A DNA stretch of 23,313 nucleotides, taken from contig CAZBWH010000050.1 of assembly GCA_964495595.1 (NCBI GenBank), forward strand, positions 1-23,313, in the 5' to 3' direction. This DNA is from CALMFQ01 sp964495595 (GTDB taxonomy: Bacteria > Pseudomonadota > Gammaproteobacteria > Burkholderiales > SCOH01). The position numbers and the translations under genes were made by a program. Numbering within the stretch: the first letter of the stretch is position 1; each line of letters begins with the position of its first letter. Shown here one piece after another: positions 9,088-17,028 of this stretch. The notes beneath the pieces were generated by a model. The model did not search any database, was not told where the DNA came from, and saw only the letters and a program-made list of their open reading frames with translations.

Positions 9088-11049
9088 ATGATCTGGCGTG
9101 CGATACCTTTAATATTGTCTTTGTCGTTCTGGCTGACGGGTGGGGTGCTCGGGGCTGAGGGGGACGATGAGGATGCGCTGCTGTCGGAGCAGGATTTTCT
9201 GGCGGAGATTCCGGCGGTGTTTGCGGCTTCGCGCTTGCCGCAGGCGGCGGCAGATTCGCCGGTGGTGACGACGGTGCTGGACCGGGAGACGATCCGGGCG
9301 TCCGGGGCGCGCGATCTGGTGGAGCTGTTCCGGCTGGTGCCGGGCTTTGTGGTGGGATATGCCGGGGCGGGGCGGCCGGTAGTGGCGTATCACGGGCTGT
9401 CGGGGCAGTTTTCACAGCGGATGCAGGTGCTGCTGGATGGGCGCTCGCTGTATGCGCCGTATCTGTTTGGCGGGATTGACTGGAATACGCTGCCGGTGAA
9501 TCTGGACGATATCGAGCGGGTGGAGGTGTTGCGGGGCTCGAATTCGGCCAGCTACGGGGCCAATGCCTTGCTGGGGATGGTGAATATCATTACCCGCACC
9601 GGTAGCCAGAGCGCGGGCAGCTATGTGCGTGCTGCTGCGGGCGGGCTGGGGGTGTCAGACCTGGCTGCGCGTTTCGGCCGGCAAACCCATCGCGGGGGGT
9701 GGCGGCTGTCTGCAGGACGGCGCGGCGATTCGGGGCTGACCCAGCGCTTTGATGATCGCCGGCTGGAGTATGCCAATCTGCAGGGTGAATGGCAGGCCAA
9801 TGGGCGGGATGAGCTGCTGCTGTCGGTCGGGGCCAACCGTAATGCCCTGGGGATCGGCCTGCCGCGCAATGCGGGTGACCCGGAACGACATGAGGCCGGC
9901 CGTTCGGCGTTCGGACAGCTGCGCTGGCGGCGCTCGCTGGCAACGGATCACGAGGTGTCGTTCAGCTATTCGCGCACCGAAGACCGGGGTACTGACCGGT
10001 TCTACATTCCCGTAACCAGCCGGGACGGGTTGTGGATCGATTATGCCCGCCATGCACTGCGCGATCATCTGGAATACCAGCAGTTTCTGGGGTTGACCCA
10101 AACGCTACGGGCATCGCTGGGGGCGGAATATGCCCGCGACAGCAGCACGGCAGGGCAATTATTCAATACGCTCGATGCTCAGCAGCGACACCTGCTGCGG
10201 GGCTATGCTTCGGCAGAGTGGCGACCTTCGGCGGTCTGGACCGTGAACGCGGGTGGGTTGGTGGAGCGGGAGTCGCTCAGTGGCAGCCATTTTGCCCCGA
10301 GAGTGGTGCTGAACTGGAAGCCGGACGGGGTGCACACGCTGCGGGCGGGTTATTCGGAGGCGTTTCGCACCCCCAGTCTGTTCGAGCAGCGGTCAGACTG
10401 GCGATTTGTCTATCTGGGGCAGACCATCGATGTGCGCTATCTGTCGCGCGGGGGGCTGAAGCCGGAGTGGGCTCGGGCGCTGGAGCTGTCGTATCTGGGC
10501 GAGTGGCGGTCGCTGGGGGTGTCGCTGGATGCACGGTTGTTTCATGAGCGGATTCGCGATCTGATTACCCAGCAGCGTTATCAGCTGCCGGATGGCACCG
10601 AGTTGCGCCCGGAAGACGGGGTGTTCGATCTGCGCAACGAGGGTGAGGCTACCCTGACGGGGCTGGAGTCACAATTGCGCTGGCGGCCCAATGCCAGCCA
10701 GTCGCTGACGATCGGGCAGTATGTGGCTCAGCGGCGCGCGTCAGCGAGCTATCTGGCCGAGTCGTTGCCTGGCTACGGGGCGCATGTGCTGGCCAGCCAG
10801 CAGTTGGCCGGCCAGCGGAGTGTGAGCGTGGCCTACTACCGTACGGCGCCGGTGCGCTGGGTTGGCGAGTCAAGCACGGTGCCGGGCCAGCAGCGGGTGG
10901 ATGTGCGGCTGGAGCAGGGCTTTGCTCTGGGCAAGACCCGCGGCAGTGTGGCTCTGACCGGGCAGGCGCTGAATGGCCGGCAAACCGAGTTTCGCAGTAG
11001 TCAGTGGCTGCCGCGCCGTGGGTGGCTGTCGCTGGAACTGGAATACTGA
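9088..11049 (+). CDS. TonB-dependent outer-membrane receptor
   Basis: This 653-residue protein belongs to the TonB-dependent receptor family (CirA/BtuB-like), which imports scarce ligands such as iron chelates or cofactors across the outer membrane using TonB energy. Residues 1 to about 23 form a Sec signal peptide ending GGVLGA. The plug domain spans roughly 50-170, with the typical ASGARDLVELFRLVPGF and RVEVLRGSNSASYGANALLG motifs. The rest is beta-barrel, ending in an aromatic residue (...LELEY), as usual for barrel insertion. The in-frame TTG at 9034 would add 18 residues before the signal peptide, so the ATG at 9088 is preferred. The next gene follows after 2 nt, which suggests one operon with the periplasmic sensor and the kinase. 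The ligand is unknown, and no siderophore or cofactor biosynthesis genes are nearby. Codons are GGG- and CGG-rich, unlike the giant gene. Confidence 0.93.
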   Translation: MIWRAIPLILSLSFWLTGGVLGAEGDDEDALLSEQDFLAEIPAVFAASRLPQAAADSPVVTTVLDRETIRASGARDLVELFRLVPGFVVGYAGAGRPVVAYHGLSGQFSQRMQVLLDGRSLYAPYLFGGIDWNTLPVNLDDIERVEVLRGSNSASYGANALLGMVNIITRTGSQSAGSYVRAAAGGLGVSDLAARFGRQTHRGGWRLSAGRRGDSGLTQRFDDRRLEYANLQGEWQANGRDELLLSVGANRNALGIGLPRNAGDPERHEAGRSAFGQLRWRRSLATDHEVSFSYSRTEDRGTDRFYIPVTSRDGLWIDYARHALRDHLEYQQFLGLTQTLRASLGAEYARDSSTAGQLFNTLDAQQRHLLRGYASAEWRPSAVWTVNAGGLVERESLSGSHFAPRVVLNWKPDGVHTLRAGYSEAFRTPSLFEQRSDWRFVYLGQTIDVRYLSRGGLKPEWARALELSYLGEWRSLGVSLDARLFHERIRDLITQQRYQLPDGTELRPEDGVFDLRNEGEATLTGLESQLRWRPNASQSLTIGQYVAQRRASASYLAESLPGYGAHVLASQQLAGQRSVSVAYYRTAPVRWVGESSTVPGQQRVDVRLEQGFALGKTRGSVALTGQALNGRQTEFRSSQWLPRRGWLSLELEY

Positions 11050-11051
11050 GC

Positions 11052-11984
11052 ATGAAAAGGGGATTTCTTCGTCTGCTGGTAAGCGCGGCGCTGCTCGTGC
11101 TGTGGCCAGTCGGTGCGCTGGCGGCGACGGTGGCGATTTTGCTCGGTGGCAGCGGGGGGGGCTATGTCGAGGTTAGCGAGGCCATTCAGGCCGAGCTGCG
11201 CAAGCAGGCCAACACGCGGGTGCTGATCGGCCAGGCGGGGCCGCAGCCGCTGGATGAGCTGGCGTTGAGCAATTCTCAGTTGCTGATCGCGGTGGGTGCC
11301 AAAGCGGCGCAACAGGCGCTGCGGCAGGCCGATAACCGGACGTTGATTCTGTGCGTGCTGTTGCCGAGAGCAACTTTCGAGACGCTGCTGATGCAACAAC
11401 GGCAGACGGATGGACGACGGGTGTCGGCGGTGTATCTGGATCAGCCGCTTGGGCGGCAGGTTGAGCTGATCCGGCAGGCGCTGCCCCGGCAGACACGGGT
11501 GGGTGCGGTATTCGGCCCGGGCTCGGCGGCAGAGCTGGAGCGCACCAGGGCTTTGCTGGACGGCCGTGGCCTTAAGCTGGTGAGCGAGACGTTGCAGGGC
11601 GATAGCGAGCTGTTTGCGGCGCTGCAGCGGGTAATGGGTGGATCGGAGGTGTTCCTGGCGGTGCCGGATGCGCAGGTGATCAATCCGGATACGGTGCAGA
11701 ATCTGTTGCTGACTTCGTTCCGGTTCCGTATTCCGGTGGTGGGGTATTCGGCGTCGTCAGTACGGGCTGGTGCGACGCTGGCGGTGTTTTCGACGCCGCA
11801 GCAAATCGGCCAGCAGGCTGGAGAACTGGCAAGACAAGTACTGCGCGGGGGGGCTCTACCGGCACCGCAGTATCCGCGCTATTTCTCGGTATTGAGTAAT
11901 CGCCAGATGGCCAATTCGCTTAACCTGGGCATTGATGACGATGCCAGCCTGAAAGAGCGCCTGCTGCGCCTGGAGCGTGAGTGA
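11052..11984 (+). CDS. Periplasmic ABC_sub_bind-family ligand-binding protein
   Basis: This 310-residue protein starts at the ATG 2 nt after the receptor's stop. A signal peptide covers residues 1-24 (ending GALA). The mature chain looks like the ABC transporter substrate-binding family PF04392. It has a first Rossmann-like half with repeated hydrophobic strands, FGPGSAAELERTRALL in the second half, VVGYSASSVRAGATLAVFS, and a C-terminal YFSVLSNRQMANSLNLGI stretch typical of the family. No ABC permease or ATPase gene lies in the window. The stop overlaps the kinase start (TGATG), so a sensory role is more likely than transport: ligand binding in the periplasm followed by contact with the kinase, as LuxP does with LuxQ. 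That role is inference. The ligand is unknown. Confidence 0.85.
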   Translation: MKRGFLRLLVSAALLVLWPVGALAATVAILLGGSGGGYVEVSEAIQAELRKQANTRVLIGQAGPQPLDELALSNSQLLIAVGAKAAQQALRQADNRTLILCVLLPRATFETLLMQQRQTDGRRVSAVYLDQPLGRQVELIRQALPRQTRVGAVFGPGSAAELERTRALLDGRGLKLVSETLQGDSELFAALQRVMGGSEVFLAVPDAQVINPDTVQNLLLTSFRFRIPVVGYSASSVRAGATLAVFSTPQQIGQQAGELARQVLRGGALPAPQYPRYFSVLSNRQMANSLNLGIDDDASLKERLLRLERE

Positions 11985-13912
11985 TGAAATGGTCGGGCTC
12001 GCTGCAATCGCGCCTGATGGCGGCGTCGCTGCTGCCAGTCAGTGTGCTGACGCTGCTGGTCGGCGTGTACATGATTACGCAGTATCGGGAGATGCTGGCC
12101 AATAATCTGCAGCAGCGCGGGCAACTGCTGGCGCGGCAACTGGCGGTAGCAGCCGATTACGGGGTGTTTTCCGGTAATACGGCGACCTTGCTGTCGCTGG
12201 CGCAGTCGGTGGATCAGGAGCAATCCGTTGCCGGCGTGGTCATTACCAATCGCGATGGCAAACTGCTGGCCAGCAGTGGCACGCCTGAGTTGAAGCGATC
12301 CCATCTGGCCACTTTGCTGGCCAGCCGGCAACCAGCCGACCTGCCCGCCGGCCTTTGGCCCTTTGCGATGCCGGTACGCAGCCCGCAGATCAGCATTGAT
12401 GATTTCGAACCAGCGCACGCTGGGCTGGATGTGCCGCTCAAGCAACCCGTTGCCGGCATGGCGGTGGTGGTGATGTCAACCGATGAGGTGACGCAAGGTA
12501 CGCTGCGCTTTGCCTTGGCAGCGGGCGCGACGGTGTTGCTGATCCTGAGCGGGGCGTGGTGGCTGGCACGCACGATCAGCCGGCGGGTGTCGCGGCCAAT
12601 GCTGGAGATAGCCGATGCCGTAAAGCGGATCGGCAGGGGCGCGGAAGGGGTGCGGATTCCGCATTATCCGCTGGATGCGCTTCAGACGCTGGGCAACGGG
12701 GTGAACCAGATGGCGACCCGGCTGGAGCTGTCGCGGCATGAAATGGAGGCGCGGATTGCCGAGGCCACCCGCCAGCTGCGTGCCCGCAAAGAAGAGGCAG
12801 AGCAGGCCAATCGGGCCAAGTCGCGCTTTCTGGCCGCAGCAAGTCACGATCTGCGGCAGCCAATGCATGCGTTGGGGATGTTCATTGCAACCCTGGCGCG
12901 ACAGCAGCACGCGCCGGAGAGCCGACATTTGATCGGGCAGATCGATCAGGCGGTGTCGGCCATGGGTGATCTGCTGGATTCACTATTGGATATTTCTCGT
13001 CTGGATGCCGGGGTGATCGAGGCAAACCCGACCGAGTTTGCACTGCAGTCGGTGCTCGACCGGCTGGCCAGTAATTTTCTGGAGCCGGCCGAGGCAAAAG
13101 GGTTGGAGTTGGTGATCCGCCATTCCGGCCTGTGGGTGAAAAGCGACCGGATTCTGATGGAGCGGATTCTGGGCAATCTGATCTCGAATGCGATCCGCTA
13201 CACGCAGCATGGGCGGATTCTGGTGGCGGCCCGGCGTCGCCGCGGCCATGTGCGTGTCGAGGTACGCGACAGCGGGATCGGCATTCCGCTGGATGCGCAG
13301 CGTTCGATCTTTCAGGAGTTCGTCCAGCTCAACAATCCGGAGCGCGATCGCAGCAAAGGACTGGGGCTGGGACTGGCGATCGTCAAGCGGTTGATCAACC
13401 TGTTGGGGCATCAACTGATTTTGCGCTCGCGCCCGGGACGGGGCTCGATCTTTGCGCTGCAGGTGCCTGTGGCACAACCGGTGCGCCAGCCGGCGTCGAT
13501 CCCGATGCCGCTGGTAGACGATACAGGCTTTGCCGGGCTGCGGGTGCTGGTGATCGACGATGATGCGCTGGTGCGCGACAGCCTGGCCAGCCTGCTGACT
13601 TCTTGGGGGTGTGTGGTGAGCCAGGATGCGGGCAATGAGCTGCCATTTGCCCTGCTGGATGCGCCAGATACGCAGCCGCAGGCGATTTTATGCGACCTGC
13701 GACTGGCCGGCCCGCTGAACGGGCGGGAAATGATCGGTGCTTTGCGCGCCTATCTGGGCGAAGAGGTACCGGCGGCGATCATTACCGGCGATACCGATCC
13801 GGAAACGATGCACAGCGCGGGAGCAACAGGCTTGTCGGTATTGATGAAGCCACTGCGCCCGGCACAACTGCGTGCTTTGCTGAAGACCTTGCAACGCCAG
13901 CGTGGCCAGTAA
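11984..13912 (+). CDS. Membrane hybrid histidine kinase with C-terminal receiver domain
   Basis: This 642-residue protein has a transmembrane helix at about 11-32, a periplasmic region to about 170 with a QLAVAADYGVFSGN segment resembling BarA-type/CHASE8 sensor domains, and a second helix at about 176-197. A HAMP domain (about 198-252) and a coiled coil follow. The H-box is SHDLRQPMHAL with His288. The ATPase domain shows N-box N398/N402, G1 DSGIGIP (429-435), F-box near 443-446 and G2 GLGLGLAI (459-466). The receiver spans about 519-637 with Asp525-527, phosphoacceptor Asp571, Thr601 and Lys622, so all key residues are present. The ATG at 11984 overlaps the upstream stop by 1 nt and has GGAG 8 nt before it; a GTG at 11981 is also possible. 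Known kinases with this H-box style (such as ErcS, NahK or CrbS) use LuxR-type response regulators. None is encoded here, nor is an Hpt protein. Confidence 0.95.
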   Translation: MKWSGSLQSRLMAASLLPVSVLTLLVGVYMITQYREMLANNLQQRGQLLARQLAVAADYGVFSGNTATLLSLAQSVDQEQSVAGVVITNRDGKLLASSGTPELKRSHLATLLASRQPADLPAGLWPFAMPVRSPQISIDDFEPAHAGLDVPLKQPVAGMAVVVMSTDEVTQGTLRFALAAGATVLLILSGAWWLARTISRRVSRPMLEIADAVKRIGRGAEGVRIPHYPLDALQTLGNGVNQMATRLELSRHEMEARIAEATRQLRARKEEAEQANRAKSRFLAAASHDLRQPMHALGMFIATLARQQHAPESRHLIGQIDQAVSAMGDLLDSLLDISRLDAGVIEANPTEFALQSVLDRLASNFLEPAEAKGLELVIRHSGLWVKSDRILMERILGNLISNAIRYTQHGRILVAARRRRGHVRVEVRDSGIGIPLDAQRSIFQEFVQLNNPERDRSKGLGLGLAIVKRLINLLGHQLILRSRPGRGSIFALQVPVAQPVRQPASIPMPLVDDTGFAGLRVLVIDDDALVRDSLASLLTSWGCVVSQDAGNELPFALLDAPDTQPQAILCDLRLAGPLNGREMIGALRAYLGEEVPAAIITGDTDPETMHSAGATGLSVLMKPLRPAQLRALLKTLQRQRGQ

Positions 13913-13927
13913 TGGAGGAAGGGGCCG

Positions 13928-14872
13928 TCAGGCCAACAGCAAGTCGGAGGTTGGCGTGCTGGCGCCCAGCAGCGAGATTTCTGTCGCCGAGTCGGTTTCA
14001 GCCGGGGCGGGGGCAGGTTGTTGCAAGGCCTGAAACACGATGCCGTCATCCTGCCAGCCACCTTGCAACAGTGCGTAGAGTTTCTCGGCAGCACTGGCGG
14101 TAAACAGGTAGTTGCCGGTTTCGGGATTGGAAAGCCGGTAGACCGGGTCGGTGGTGGCGCCTTCCTGTGCGGGAACATAAAAACCGACGCCATCAAATCC
14201 ATATTCAGGGTGAGTCTGCAGCAGGGAGGCTTTTTCGTCTTCGCTAGCGGTGTAGAAAAACGAGCCATCACGAACGAAGCGATAAACCGGAATATAGCCG
14301 TCGCGCGCTTCATCTTCGCCGTAAAAGGCAACGCCTTCAAAACGGGCGGATTCGGCAAAATTCTCCAGCACGAAGTTTTTTTCCGCTTCGTTGACGGTGT
14401 AGAAATAGGTGCCGTTACCCACCAGATTGAAGCGGTAAACGGGGTTGTCGGTGTAGGGGTGCGGATCGGCGTGAATGTCGATATGAAACGGATTGGCCAC
14501 GCCCTGCAACAGGTTGCTGACCACCAGCGTCAGCGTTTCGGCATGCGGCAACAGGATCGGTGCCGTACTGTCCACCTTGACATCCAGGGTGGCTTGGGCA
14601 AGCTCGTTGGCCCAGTAAACCTGGCCCTTGCTGTTGGTTAACACGGCCCAGTCGCCCAACCCATCCCCCGGAGACAGGATGGTGGAAAACCGGTAGTCGA
14701 TGCCTGCGCTCAGATCAAACCGGTAGGCATACGCGCCAGCCGAGTAAATGGTGCCGATCAGGGAAATATCCGGTGTGGTGCCATTGCCGTCCGCCTGCAC
14801 ACCAAGCGGGATAGGCTCCAGCCCGGCCAGCATCACCGGATCAAGCTGAGCAATCGGTTTGGACAACGACAT
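13928..14872 (-). CDS. DUF5648-repeat protein, probably type-I-secreted
   Basis: This 314-residue protein has no Sec signal. The N-terminal part (about 30-125) resembles a small beta-sandwich of the bacterial pre-peptidase kind (YRFDLSAGIDYRF...LTLVVSN). Three repeats of the DUF5648 type follow at about 143-184, 194-233 and 242-282. Each runs PVYR-F...G-x-YFYTA-x-x-x-EK and then (F/W)-x-x-(D/E)G(V/I)-x-F. The C-terminus is Pro/Ala-rich and then hydrophobic (EISLLGASTPTSDLLLA), which fits a type I secretion signal. The ATG at 14872 is chosen because AAAGGG lies about 8 nt upstream; an in-frame GTG at 14887 would add five residues. It is convergent with the kinase gene, with 15 bp between stops. 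The DUF5648 repeat is often attached to secreted hydrolases or surface proteins, but here no enzyme domain is seen, so its role is unknown. Confidence 0.85.
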   Translation of the reverse strand: MSLSKPIAQLDPVMLAGLEPIPLGVQADGNGTTPDISLIGTIYSAGAYAYRFDLSAGIDYRFSTILSPGDGLGDWAVLTNSKGQVYWANELAQATLDVKVDSTAPILLPHAETLTLVVSNLLQGVANPFHIDIHADPHPYTDNPVYRFNLVGNGTYFYTVNEAEKNFVLENFAESARFEGVAFYGEDEARDGYIPVYRFVRDGSFFYTASEDEKASLLQTHPEYGFDGVGFYVPAQEGATTDPVYRLSNPETGNYLFTASAAEKLYALLQGGWQDDGIVFQALQQPAPAPAETDSATEISLLGASTPTSDLLLA

Positions 14873-14984
14873 GAGACACCCTTTCACAACCCAAGACTAC
14901 ACATGCACCAAGACCGGGAGCGTTCTGATTCGGCTTGGCGGTTCACTGTGAAAGATATCAGCTTGCGGGGGAATAATCTGCTGA

Positions 14985-15010
14985 CCCTAAGGGGTAAGCC
15001 TTAGGGGGTA
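14985..15010. promoter_or_regulatory. Putative operator, perfect CCCTAAGG/CCTTAGGG inverted repeat, copy 2
   Basis: CCCTAAGG (14985-14992) and CCTTAGGG (14999-15006) are perfect 8-bp arms around the 6-bp spacer GGTAAG. The element continues into GGTA at 15007-15010. It sits between divergent genes, 112 bp from the DUF5648 gene's ATG and 78 bp from the binding-protein gene's ATG. Its centre is about 66 bp upstream of the expected start site of the TATACT promoter, an activator-like distance. It resembles the element at 8874-8899 (19 of 26 bases). Confidence 0.6.
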
Positions 15011-15026
15011 AAGGCTGCTGCACGCC

Positions 15027-15055
15027 CTGCCGATGCCCTGCGACGGGGCTATACT
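15027..15055 (+). promoter_or_regulatory. Promoter of the periplasmic binding-protein gene
   Basis: TATACT (15050-15055) is a good -10 box. The position 17 bp upstream (15027-15032, CTGCCG) has no resemblance to a -35 box. This suggests a promoter that needs an activator, in line with the inverted repeat just upstream. The leader before the ATG at 15089 would be about 27 nt. Confidence 0.45.
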
Positions 15056-15088
15056 GGATGATCGACACATCCACCAAAGCCCTCTCCC

Positions 15089-15811
15089 ATGCCCGTCCAC
15101 CGGATCATCCTGTTTGGCGGTCTGTTTGCTTGGCCGGCGCTGGCTGCGCCGCTGCAGCTGACTACTGAATCATATCCGCCCTACAACTACCTGAACCCTG
15201 AAACCAGGCAGGTGGAAGGGGTGTCGGTGGATATCGTTCGGGAGTTGATGGCGAGGGCAAGGCAGGCTTATTCGATTACGCTGCTTCCGTGGCAGCGGGC
15301 GATCAGCCTGGCACAACAGCAGTCGCATACCTGCGTGTTTTCCATGTCGCGCACACCTGAGCGCGAGACGCGCTATGCCTGGATCGGGCCGCTGGTGGCG
15401 AATGACTGGACGCTGTTTGCCCGCAGCGACCGGCTGTTGCAACTGAATGAGCTGGAAGATGCCCGGCCGTTTCGTATCGGCAGCTACCAGGGGGATGCTA
15501 TCGTGCAGTATCTGCGCGACCGACAGTTTTCGGTCGATGTGGCGGTACGGGATGAAAGCAATCCGCGCAAACTGCTGGCCCAGCATATCGATCTGTGGGC
15601 AACCGGCCGGCTGATCGGATTACACCTGCTGCAACAGCAACAGATCAGCGGTATCGTGCCGGTACTGACTTTCCATCGCACCGAAATGTATCTGGCGTGC
15701 AACCGCAAACTGACCGTTTCCCAACAAACCCGGTTCAATGCATTGCTGCGGCAGATGGAGCGCGATGGCTCCATCGCTCGCATCTATTCACTATACGGCT
15801 ACAGCCGCTGA
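15089..15811 (+). CDS. Stand-alone periplasmic solute-binding protein (SBP_bac_3 type)
   Basis: This 240-residue protein has a signal peptide at residues 1-20 (ending PALAA) and the fold pattern of amino-acid-type extracellular binding proteins. Its mature N-terminus LTTESYPPYNYL and GVSVDIVRELM are typical of the family, as are the ligand-pocket-like SMSRTPERETRYAWIGP and the hinge strand RIGSYQGDAIVQYL. Its length matches the short family members found in many betaproteobacteria. No permease or ATPase gene is adjacent, so it may serve a distant transporter or a sensor. I see no clear Shine-Dalgarno before the ATG. It shares an intergenic region and the operator candidate with the divergent DUF5648 gene. 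Confidence 0.87.
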   Translation: MPVHRIILFGGLFAWPALAAPLQLTTESYPPYNYLNPETRQVEGVSVDIVRELMARARQAYSITLLPWQRAISLAQQQSHTCVFSMSRTPERETRYAWIGPLVANDWTLFARSDRLLQLNELEDARPFRIGSYQGDAIVQYLRDRQFSVDVAVRDESNPRKLLAQHIDLWATGRLIGLHLLQQQQISGIVPVLTFHRTEMYLACNRKLTVSQQTRFNALLRQMERDGSIARIYSLYGYSR

Positions 15812-15818
15812 GAGCGAT

Positions 15819-15840
15819 CCGCAGCCCGTTCGGGCTGCGG
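15819..15840. terminator. Hairpin between convergent genes
   Basis: CCGCAGCCC and GGGCTGCGG form a perfect 9-bp GC-rich stem with a GTTC loop. It lies 7 bp after the binding-protein gene's stop and 13 bp past the stop of the convergent propeller gene. There is no T-run on either side, so a bidirectional terminator is likely by position but not by classic form. Confidence 0.6.
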
Positions 15841-15853
15841 TAGGCCGGCAATG

Positions 15854-16804
15854 TCAGCGCAGGGTAAGCGCTCCCCAGGGGCTGTCGTAGACATGCACCG
15901 ACCCCGTTTCGCCTGTGGCAATCAGCGAGCTCTGGCGCCAGGTCACCAGGATGTGGCCTTCGTCGCTGAGAGTGACGGATGAGGGCAGCACGGGTTCGGT
16001 CAGTGCTGTGCCAGATTGCGAGCCGTCTTCCTTGATGTGTACGACACGTCCGCCCATGTAGTCGGCAATCAGGAAACCATCGTTGACCAGGGTGAAGTCG
16101 TCCAGAAAGCTCCAGGCGCTATACAGTGGCTTGCCGTTCTTCAGGCCGTCGTTGCTGATGTCGTAACGGTACAGTTGCGACAGGCCGACGTAGCTGAACG
16201 GGTTGAGGGTGACATACAGCTTGCCGTTATGAAACTTGACGCCATTCGGTTTGCAACCGGTGAACCGGTGCAGGGTGGCCTGGCTGGCCAGGTTGTGGCT
16301 GCCTGACAGGGTGAGTCGGACGATCTTGCCAGGCAACAAGGGGGCGCCATGATCGGCCAGATAGAGCTGGTCGTTGCCGTTGCTGCTCAGGCCGTTGGCG
16401 ATCTTGACGCCAGTGATGAGGGTGTTTTCCGGCAGGGTGACTTCACTGAAGGCTGGTTGCTGCGCCAGGCTGTCCAGCACGAACAGGTGGACGGCGGCAG
16501 CTTTGTCGGTACACACCGCGTACACGTGCGACCTGACGGTGGTGATGCCACCAAAGGTACAATCGGCAACCGACTGGCCATTACGATACGTCGCCGGCAC
16601 CGGCTGGTGCTGCCATTGGTTCCCCTGCCCGGAGAGGACGTGAACCGCTCCATCGGTGGTGACATATACCTTGCCATTGGCCTTGGCCATGTTTTCTGCA
16701 TATTTCACCTTGGACAAGGGGGTGGCCAGTTCGGCCGCCTGGGTGCTGAAGGCGGTGCTGCTCAGGGCGAGCGCAAGCGACACTCGCTTGAGTGCGTTCA
16801 ACAT
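15854..16804 (-). CDS. Secreted beta-propeller-like protein (SMP-30/NHL-like)
   Basis: This 316-residue protein has a signal peptide at residues 1-23 (ending STQA or TQAA). It begins MLNALKRVSL with GGAG about 9 nt before the ATG. The mature chain is built of short beta-strand units such as NGKVYVTTDGAVHVL, NDQLYLADHG, NGKLYVTLNPFS, NDGFLIADYMGGRVVHI and EGHILVTW, typical of six-bladed propellers of the SMP-30/gluconolactonase/strictosidine-synthase kind. No catalytic residues could be assigned, and three cysteines lie in ADC, AVC and TGC segments. It may be a periplasmic lactonase or a binding protein. It is monocistronic or follows the small ORF at 17190-17029. Confidence 0.75.
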   Translation of the reverse strand: MLNALKRVSLALALSSTAFSTQAAELATPLSKVKYAENMAKANGKVYVTTDGAVHVLSGQGNQWQHQPVPATYRNGQSVADCTFGGITTVRSHVYAVCTDKAAAVHLFVLDSLAQQPAFSEVTLPENTLITGVKIANGLSSNGNDQLYLADHGAPLLPGKIVRLTLSGSHNLASQATLHRFTGCKPNGVKFHNGKLYVTLNPFSYVGLSQLYRYDISNDGLKNGKPLYSAWSFLDDFTLVNDGFLIADYMGGRVVHIKEDGSQSGTALTEPVLPSSVTLSDEGHILVTWRQSSLIATGETGSVHVYDSPWGALTLR

Positions 16805-16901
16805 GATGTTTCTCCTCGGTATTGTTTTATTTGGTTATTTCGATAATCGGCAAACTCGGCGCAAGGCCCGACAGATCGCGGAATTGTTCGAATGGCTGCA
16901 T

Positions 16902-16929
16902 ACAGGAAATGAGCTACGCCATTTCCTGT
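16902..16929. repeat. 10-bp inverted repeat, ACAGGAAATG/CATTTCCTGT
   Basis: The arms 16902-16911 and 16920-16929 are perfect complements with an 8-bp spacer. It lies about 98 bp upstream of the propeller gene's ATG and about 100 bp downstream of the small ORF's stop. Neither side has a T-run, so it could be a dimeric operator or a weak terminator. Confidence 0.5.
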
Positions 16930-17028
16930 TCGGCTTCCAACATTAGAGCCAATACTCCAGAAAAACGCAAGTGACAGGAATCACCGATGAATGCGTCGAT
17001 ACGATTTGGCAAGGCGTTCCGGCGCCGA

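Noticed and set aside
11001..13646. Several long minus-strand frames opposite the binding-protein and kinase genes
   Set aside because: They are shadows in GC-rich coding DNA, and the plus-strand products carry full family motifs.
14018..14641. 207-codon plus-strand frame opposite the DUF5648 gene
   Set aside because: The minus-strand frame has three clear repeats and a good ribosome binding site; the plus-strand one has neither.
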